This document shows, in pieces, positions 5,864 to 9,943 of a DNA stretch of 9,943 nucleotides. The notes beneath the pieces are model-generated. The model was not told the DNA's origin. It made no database searches and saw only the letters and a program-made list of their open reading frames with translations. The stretch's first letter is position 1; each line of letters opens with the position of its first letter. The position numbers and the translations under genes are program-made. This DNA is from CAUZEO01 sp963578625 (GTDB lineage: Bacteria; Verrucomicrobiota; Kiritimatiellia; SLOV01): contig CAUZEO010000195.1 in the NCBI GenBank assembly GCA_963578625.1, positions 1 through 9,943 on the forward strand. The letters are read 5' to 3'.

Positions 5864-8421
5864 TGAATTTCGATGTCACCAGGCCCGAGTTGCTTGTGCT
5901 GCTTGCCGGCATTCCGGTGGTGTGGGTCATTCTACGGCATTCGCTGGTGGATATGAAACCGCGACAGCGCGCCTGTTCTCTCGTGGTGCGGTGCCTGATC
6001 CTTTTATTCCTTGTGCTCGCGCTGGCGGGGCTCTCCGTTGGGCGACCGAGTAATCGGCAACAGGTCATCGCGCTTGTCGATGCCTCGGCCAGCATTCGGG
6101 AGGTGTCTATGGCCGTCGCCCTTGAGGGGATCGAAAAGATGCGTAGCTCGAAGCGGAAGGAAGACCGGCTCGATGTCATCTATTTCGCCGAGCAGACCAC
6201 GCCTTTGATTCCGGTAGAGGAAGACGGGGCCTGGACCAATGGACTGCCCGAGACATGGCCGGATCGTGGAACTGACCTGACCCTGGCGATGCAGCAGGCG
6301 CTGGCGCAACTTGATCCGTCGTATGGCGGACGCATTCTCGTATTCACCGACGGCATCGTAACCGGCAAGGACCCGGCATCCCAATTCGTGGGCGTGTCGC
6401 AGGCGGGCAAGCGCGCCGACGTCGTTCCCGTTTCCTCCGGTGATCAGCCGGAAGTCCAGGTCGTCGGAGTGAATGCGCCGGCGAAGGTGCATGTCGGCGA
6501 GCCCTTTCCCCTTCATGTCACGGTGCAGAGCCGCGAGGAGACGGAGGCCAGCGTTGCTGTCTTCGTCAACGGGGTTCGCTCGCATGAAGAGAAGGTAACC
6601 TTGAACATCGGCGAGAATCATCTTCGTTTCCGGCAGGTGCCCGGGGATGAACGGGTGCTGCGGTTCAGCGTCCAAATCCATGCCGAAGCGGATCAATTCG
6701 TAGACAACAATACCGGGTATGCCCTGGTGCGAACCGGCGGGAAACCGAAAGTGCTGTTGATTGAAGCGCGTCCGCAGGACGGCAAGCATTTGCGATGGGC
6801 TTTGCAGAAGGAAGACATCGAAATGGAGATCCGGTCTGTTCGCGGCATTCCCCGCAGTGTGGCGGACCTGCAGAATTTCGACCTGATGCTGTTCAGTGAC
6901 GTGCCGGCCACGGACCTCACCGTCGAGCAAATGGAAATGGTGCGGGCGTATGTTCGTGACCTCGGCGGCGGCTTCGTCATGCTTGGGGGCGAGAATTCTT
7001 TCGGGCTGGGGGGCTATTACAAGACCGTAATCGAAGAGATTCTCCCGGTGCGCACCGATTTCGAACGCGAGCGGGAGACGCCTTCGCTCGGCATGGTGCT
7101 GGTGATCGATAAATCAGGATCCATGGGCGGGCAGAAAATCGAACTTGCCAAGGAGGCGGCCAAGGCGGCGGCGGAATTGCTGGACGCCCGTGACCAGCTC
7201 GGCGTGCTTGCCTTCGATGGCCAGTCGCGCTGGGTGAGTGAGATCCACAATGCCGCGGATCGCGATTACATTATCGAACGGATCAGCAGCCTGCAGGCCG
7301 GAGGCGGCACCGATATGGGTCCCGCTCTCTCCGCGGCATTCAGCGCGCTGGAAATGACTGTCGCCAAGTTGAAACATGTGATCGTACTGACGGACGGACA
7401 CAGCACGCCCGCGAATTTCTACGACCTCGTCACTGCGATGCGTAGCAGCGGAATCACGATTTCGTCCGTCGGAGTCGGTTCCGGCGCGGACCAGGAACTC
7501 CTGGAACGAATCGCGTCGTGGGGGGAGGGGAGGTACTACTTCACCAGCGACCCGCTTTCCATTCCGCAGATTTTCGCGAAGGAAACGATGACGGCATCGA
7601 AGTCGGCCATCAAGGAGTCGCCCTTCATTGCGTTGCCGCTGGTGGCGCACCAGGTCCTGCAGGGGATCAATTTCGAGGACTCGCCGTTTCTTCTCGGATT
7701 CGTCATCACCAAGCCGAAGCCGACCAGCGAATTGATTCTCGTTTCGGAGACGGGGGAGCCGCTGCTCGCGCTCTGGCGATATGGGCTGGGGAAAGTCGGC
7801 GCTTTCACGTCGGACGCGAAGAACCGTTGGGCGGCGGAGTGGCTTGAGTGGCCGGGCTTCAGCCGGTTTTGGGCGCAGCTCGTGCGGGAAACGATGCGCA
7901 CCACCGCGCCCGGACGCATGCAAGTGGAGGTCCAGCCGGAAGGCGACCACGCCACTGCGTACGTGGAGCTTCCGAAGGACGCGATCCAGGCCGGCGGGAG
8001 CAGCCCGGACGAAGCGGTCGTCATGCGCATCATTGGTCCCGATCTGGAACCGGAGGAACATGCGCTTGAGCAGATTGCCCCCGGCCGATACGGCGCGTCG
8101 TTTCCCACGCGCGACTTCGGCGATTACCACGTGCAGGTATCGCGCAGCGTCGGCGGCCAGGCCCTGAACCAGGCAGAAACTGGGTATTCGAAAGGATATC
8201 CGGAAGAATTGAGACTGAAGCCGCCGGATCACGCGGCGATGCGGGGATGGTCCGCGGCCGCGACCGGACTCTACGACCGGAATCCCGCGGATGTCTTTCT
8301 AACCGATCGACTGGAAGGCTATCGCGTAACACGCATATGGCCCCTGCTGCTGCAGTTGGCTCTATTGCTGATACCGATAGACATCGCGCTGCGCCGAATC
8401 GAATTTCCAAGGCTGGGATAG
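5863..8421 (+). CDS. Large membrane protein with two VWA domains and a glutamine amidotransferase-like domain
   Basis: The protein has 852 aa from ATG 5863, which overlaps the previous stop (TAATG). An earlier in-frame ATG at 5830 would add a Pro/Arg-rich dozen residues and a 34-base overlap; the 5863 start gives the usual short N-terminus before the membrane segment. Two membrane helices (about 8-26 and 42-60) enclose a basic cytoplasmic loop. VWA1 has DASAS (73-77), T138 and D163. A beta-rich Ig-like stretch spans about 195-290. An amidotransferase-like domain (about 296-397) contains VRDLGGGFVMLGGENSFGLGGY. VWA2 is canonical: DKSGS (416-420), GGTD (T483), LTDG (D511). The C-terminal helix (about 825-843) ends in RR. 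The only cysteines are C38 and C44 near the membrane, so amidotransferase catalysis is ruled out and the domain is probably a binding module. Most of it should be periplasmic. Confidence 0.93.
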   Translation: MNFDVTRPELLVLLAGIPVVWVILRHSLVDMKPRQRACSLVVRCLILLFLVLALAGLSVGRPSNRQQVIALVDASASIREVSMAVALEGIEKMRSSKRKEDRLDVIYFAEQTTPLIPVEEDGAWTNGLPETWPDRGTDLTLAMQQALAQLDPSYGGRILVFTDGIVTGKDPASQFVGVSQAGKRADVVPVSSGDQPEVQVVGVNAPAKVHVGEPFPLHVTVQSREETEASVAVFVNGVRSHEEKVTLNIGENHLRFRQVPGDERVLRFSVQIHAEADQFVDNNTGYALVRTGGKPKVLLIEARPQDGKHLRWALQKEDIEMEIRSVRGIPRSVADLQNFDLMLFSDVPATDLTVEQMEMVRAYVRDLGGGFVMLGGENSFGLGGYYKTVIEEILPVRTDFERERETPSLGMVLVIDKSGSMGGQKIELAKEAAKAAAELLDARDQLGVLAFDGQSRWVSEIHNAADRDYIIERISSLQAGGGTDMGPALSAAFSALEMTVAKLKHVIVLTDGHSTPANFYDLVTAMRSSGITISSVGVGSGADQELLERIASWGEGRYYFTSDPLSIPQIFAKETMTASKSAIKESPFIALPLVAHQVLQGINFEDSPFLLGFVITKPKPTSELILVSETGEPLLALWRYGLGKVGAFTSDAKNRWAAEWLEWPGFSRFWAQLVRETMRTTAPGRMQVEVQPEGDHATAYVELPKDAIQAGGSSPDEAVVMRIIGPDLEPEEHALEQIAPGRYGASFPTRDFGDYHVQVSRSVGGQALNQAETGYSKGYPEELRLKPPDHAAMRGWSAAATGLYDRNPADVFLTDRLEGYRVTRIWPLLLQLALLLIPIDIALRRIEFPRLG

Positions 8422-8444
8422 CGCATCCAGGGTTTGGGAAGTAC

Positions 8445-8475
8445 GTGGCATGGGCATCCTGCCCGTGGCCCACGG
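8445..8475. repeat. 31-base hairpin repeat, copy 2
   Basis: Identical over all 31 bases to 36-66 and in the same orientation; identity stops abruptly on both sides. It begins 24 bases after the stop of the last operon gene. The stem-loop could stabilise the 3' end of the operon mRNA, but without a T-run it is not a standard intrinsic terminator. Confidence 0.8.
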
Positions 8476-8512
8476 AGCCCGCGAACGCAACCACCGGTCC
8501 CGAATTTAAAAA

Positions 8513-8614
8513 TTCGACATTGAGTATTCGACATTCGACATTTTCCGATTTCTGCCCCCCTGAAGGAGCCTGCACGGCAGCGGAAATGTCGAATGTCGAA
8601 TGCTCAATATCGAA
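8513..8614. repeat. Long inverted repeat of TTCGACATT words (35/34-base arms, 33-base loop)
   Basis: The left arm at 8513-8547 and right arm at 8581-8614 are near-perfect reverse complements, differing by two substitutions and one single-base bulge. Each arm is itself built from repeated TTCGACATT words (starts at 8513, 8527 and, overlapping, 8534). The 33-base loop (8548-8580) has different composition (CTGCCCCCCTGAAGGAGCC), and CTGCC at 8552-8556 can pair with GGCAG at 8576-8580. The whole would form a large cruciform or RNA stem-loop. I recall similar word-repeats between genes in Verrucomicrobia, Lentisphaerae and Hydrogenedentes genomes. No transposase is encoded. Confidence 0.8.
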
Positions 8615-8629
8615 TGTCGAAGGACACGA

Positions 8630-8645
8630 ATACCCAATACCCAAT
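8630..8645. repeat. Short tandem repeat, ATACCCA x 2
   Basis: Two full copies of a 7-base unit plus two bases. It directly follows the long inverted repeat and looks like part of the same mosaic repeat block. Confidence 0.5.
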
Positions 8646-8707
8646 CGAACATTGAACTTCGAAATTTTTTGAAAATTGATGTTCAACGCCGGTAGTCCAA
8701 TCGCTGA

Positions 8708-9154
8708 TCAAAACGCGATATCCACGATCAATGGCAAGTGATCTGATCCGACATGCGGTCCGGTTCGAACGTCTCGCACCAGCACTCCGGACGTTTTCGT
8801 ATTGTCTGGTTTGGTGGAGCAGGTTGAGAAGTAGCAGGCGCATGCTCTTGCTTTTGGCGCCTGAAGCTGCGTGATCCGAAGGCTTGCCAGCGTACCAGGG
8901 CAGGACGTGCCCACCGTTCACTGCTGTCGCCAGGGCAATCTCGACAAGAGACCAAGGACAATGCAAGGCGGCAGCAGAACGATACCAAACCACACGAAAA
9001 GGAGCTTCTGGCCACCTAAAACCACCAGAATTCGGATGTCCTGAAAGCAGAGTGGAAGAATGGTTGCTAGAAGGAGTACGACTGCCGCGCCACATAGAGT
9101 GAATGAGGTTCTGCCCCTTCGGTCTCGGTTCGCTGGATCCTTGTCTGAAATCAT
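8708..9154 (-). pseudogene. Remnant of an endonuclease/exonuclease/phosphatase (EEP) family membrane protein
   Basis: Three pieces in two frames line up with one EEP-family protein. The first (9154 down to 8918, ATG start) is a 78-aa N-terminus with two hydrophobic helices (FTLCGAAVVLLLATILPL; FVWFGIVLLPPCIVLGLL) ended by TGA. The second, in the next frame (about 8921 to 8790), reads HVLPWYAGKPSDHAA then MRLLLLNLLHQTRQYENV, matching the usual start of the catalytic domain (a strand with the active-site Asn, then N/T-R-x-Y). The third, back in the first frame (about 8790 to 8708), reads VRDVRTGPHVGSDHLPLIV, the family's C-terminal SDH motif, then DIAF and the stop. The catalytic middle, including the metal-binding Glu region, is missing, so the gene is frameshifted and internally deleted. 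The 78-aa part alone could still be translated as a small membrane peptide. No clear Shine-Dalgarno sequence is seen. Confidence 0.75.
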
Positions 9155-9217
9155 TTTTGGACGAAGTTCGTAATATTGGTTAGATTTGAAGTGACTACTT
9201 GATCGCCGACGAGCTGA

Positions 9218-9222
9218 AAGGA
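9218..9222 (+). promoter_or_regulatory. Shine-Dalgarno site of the TlpA-like gene
   Basis: AAGGA ends nine bases before the ATG at 9232. It is clearer than the site of any operon gene in this window and fixes the start of the downstream gene. Confidence 0.6.
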
Positions 9223-9231
9223 TTCAGATCT

Positions 9232-9943
9232 ATGATTTACAGAGTTTTGTCGATTCTTATGTGTCTCTCCTGGAGTGTACATGCGATTGAAGTTGGCGAT
9301 AAAGCGCCTACGCTAAAAGGGGTGAAATCCTGGTACAACGGTGAGGTTCTTGATCCCGGAGCGGAGGGAAAGATTACCATTCTGGATTTTTGGGCCACAT
9401 GGTGCGGGCCTTGTCGGGATTCTATTCCCCATCTGAACGATCTGTATGACCAATACAAATCTGAGGGCGTGGTGATTGCGGGCATCACGAACGAAGGAAA
9501 GGATAAGGTGGATCCGTTCCTGAAGAGGCTTCCTATGCATTTTCCGGTGGGCATGGATACTCGGGGAACCACGAAGAGAACCTACATGGCCGGGCGCGAT
9601 GGAATACCGCAAGCGTTCCTGATCGATAAGAAGGGCATCGTGGTGTGGGAGGGGCATCCCATGGACGGACTTGACAACGTGCTCGCGCAGGTGGTGGCGG
9701 GGACCTGGTCCGTCGAGAAGGCCCTTTCCGGCGGGAAAGCAAGGAAACAGAAGGAACAGCTTCAGCAGGAATTGATGGCCATGATGATGGAGAAGGATAC
9801 GGACGGCGCATTGGGAATCCTGGACAAGCTTGCGGAAATCGATCCCAACCCCGCCGGCGTCGCCCTGTTTCGTGCCCAGCTTCTGATGGAGGAGGGCCGC
9901 GCCGGGGAGGCACAACAGGCGTTCCGGAAAGTAATGCGCGATT
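9232..9943 (+). CDS. Secreted TlpA-like thioredoxin with helical C-terminal extension (partial, runs off window)
   Basis: The visible 237 residues begin with a short signal peptide (hydrophobic core to about residue 15; likely cut after SVHA, residue 18). A thioredoxin-fold domain of the TlpA/AhpC-TSA type follows: FWATWCGPCRDSIPHL with the redox pair C58/C61, and the cis-proline loop GIPQAFLID (P126). It is expected to reduce disulfides or act in oxidative folding or haem-protein maturation in the periplasm; the partner cannot be told from sequence. After about residue 165 comes a Lys/Gln/Met-rich helix and a TPR-like stretch (GALGILDKLAEIDPNPAG, then LLMEEGRAGEAQQAF), cut by the window edge. 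Many secreted thioredoxins of this phylogenetic neighbourhood carry such repeats. It lies on the + strand after the EEP remnant and has its own Shine-Dalgarno site, so it is not part of the VWA operon. Confidence 0.93.
   Translation, partial: MIYRVLSILMCLSWSVHAIEVGDKAPTLKGVKSWYNGEVLDPGAEGKITILDFWATWCGPCRDSIPHLNDLYDQYKSEGVVIAGITNEGKDKVDPFLKRLPMHFPVGMDTRGTTKRTYMAGRDGIPQAFLIDKKGIVVWEGHPMDGLDNVLAQVVAGTWSVEKALSGGKARKQKEQLQQELMAMMMEKDTDGALGILDKLAEIDPNPAGVALFRAQLLMEEGRAGEAQQAFRKVMRD

Larger units (their letters stand above)
8422..8707. other. Repeat-derived intergenic spacer after the operon
   Basis: No gene or terminator with a T-run is visible. The stretch carries the second 31-base hairpin (8445-8475), a short GAATTT-AA-AAATTC palindrome (8502-8515), a long inverted repeat (8513-8614), a tandem ATACCCA (8630-8645) and an AT-rich tail with TTGAAC (8653-8658) facing GTTCAA (8681-8686). 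Open frames across it translate repeat words such as STLSIRHSTF and are not genes. Confidence 0.75.

Noticed and set aside
7114..8232. 372-codon open frame on the minus strand opposite the double-VWA gene
   Set aside because: Composition is Arg/His/Leu-rich with no motif, while the + strand carries complete VWA motifs in the same place. It is an antisense shadow.
8445..8475. Intrinsic terminator of the operon
   Set aside because: The stem is good but no T-run follows, and the same sequence occurs at 36-66 as a dispersed repeat.
8513..8614. CRISPR array, suggested by repeated TTCGACATT words
   Set aside because: Spacing between words is irregular and very short, there are no unique spacers of constant length, the structure is one inverted repeat, and no cas gene is present.
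8247..8672. 141-codon + strand frame across the end of gene 5 and the repeat block
   Set aside because: The translation is repeat DNA (STLSIRHSTF-type words) joined to an out-of-frame part of gene 5.
9157..9186. Promoter for the TlpA-like gene (TTGGAC / TAGATT, 18-base spacer)
   Set aside because: Only 3 of 6 and 4 of 6 consensus matches; not distinguishable from chance in this AT-rich spacer.
1..9943. tRNA, rRNA or insertion sequence
   Set aside because: No cloverleaf, rRNA-like stretch or transposase motif was seen on either strand by reading; small structured RNAs cannot be excluded without a covariance search.

Overview
The window is a stretch of moderately GC-rich bacterial chromosome dominated by one co-directional block (435-8421, + strand). 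It carries a five-gene MoxR/von Willebrand A (VWA) operon of the kind found in Planctomycetes, Verrucomicrobia, Hydrogenedentes and relatives. The spacers contain mosaic inverted-repeat motifs (a GGCATGGGCATCCTGCCC hairpin and runs of TTCGACATT) that I associate from memory with the same group. Phylum placement is an inference; a member of the PVC group or Candidatus Hydrogenedentes is my best guess.

Layout. Positions 1-434 are non-coding and hold three separate inverted repeats, then a plausible promoter at 384-412. The operon follows: a 531-aa membrane-anchored coiled-coil protein with a Gly/Gln/Cys-rich tract (435-2030); a MoxR-type AAA+ ATPase (2042-3031); a DUF58 protein with an intact MIDAS (3135-4016); a BatA-type membrane VWA protein (4013-5863); and a large membrane protein with two VWA domains around a glutamine-amidotransferase-like domain (5863-8421). 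Genes 3/4 and 4/5 overlap at their stop/start codons. The only sizeable internal gap is 103 bases before the DUF58 gene. Positions 8422-8707 are a repeat-derived spacer with a second exact copy of the hairpin seen at 36-66 and a long inverted repeat. On the minus strand, 8708-9154 is the decayed, internally deleted remnant of an endonuclease/exonuclease/phosphatase (EEP) family membrane protein. A secreted TlpA-like thioredoxin with a helical C-terminal extension starts at 9232 and runs off the window.

How the genes may work together. The charge pattern around the membrane segments puts the MoxR ATPase and the DUF58 protein in the cytoplasm, and the bulk of the other three proteins on the outer face of the inner membrane. 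The picture is an ATP-driven chaperone or metal-adhesion system spanning the membrane, related to RavA-ViaA and Bat-type modules, whose client is unknown. The gene set is a recurrent one, so I do not claim a new system. The less explained parts are the Cys-rich first protein, the amidotransferase-like domain without any cysteine, the degenerate MIDAS in the BatA-type protein, and the identical hairpin on both sides of the operon.
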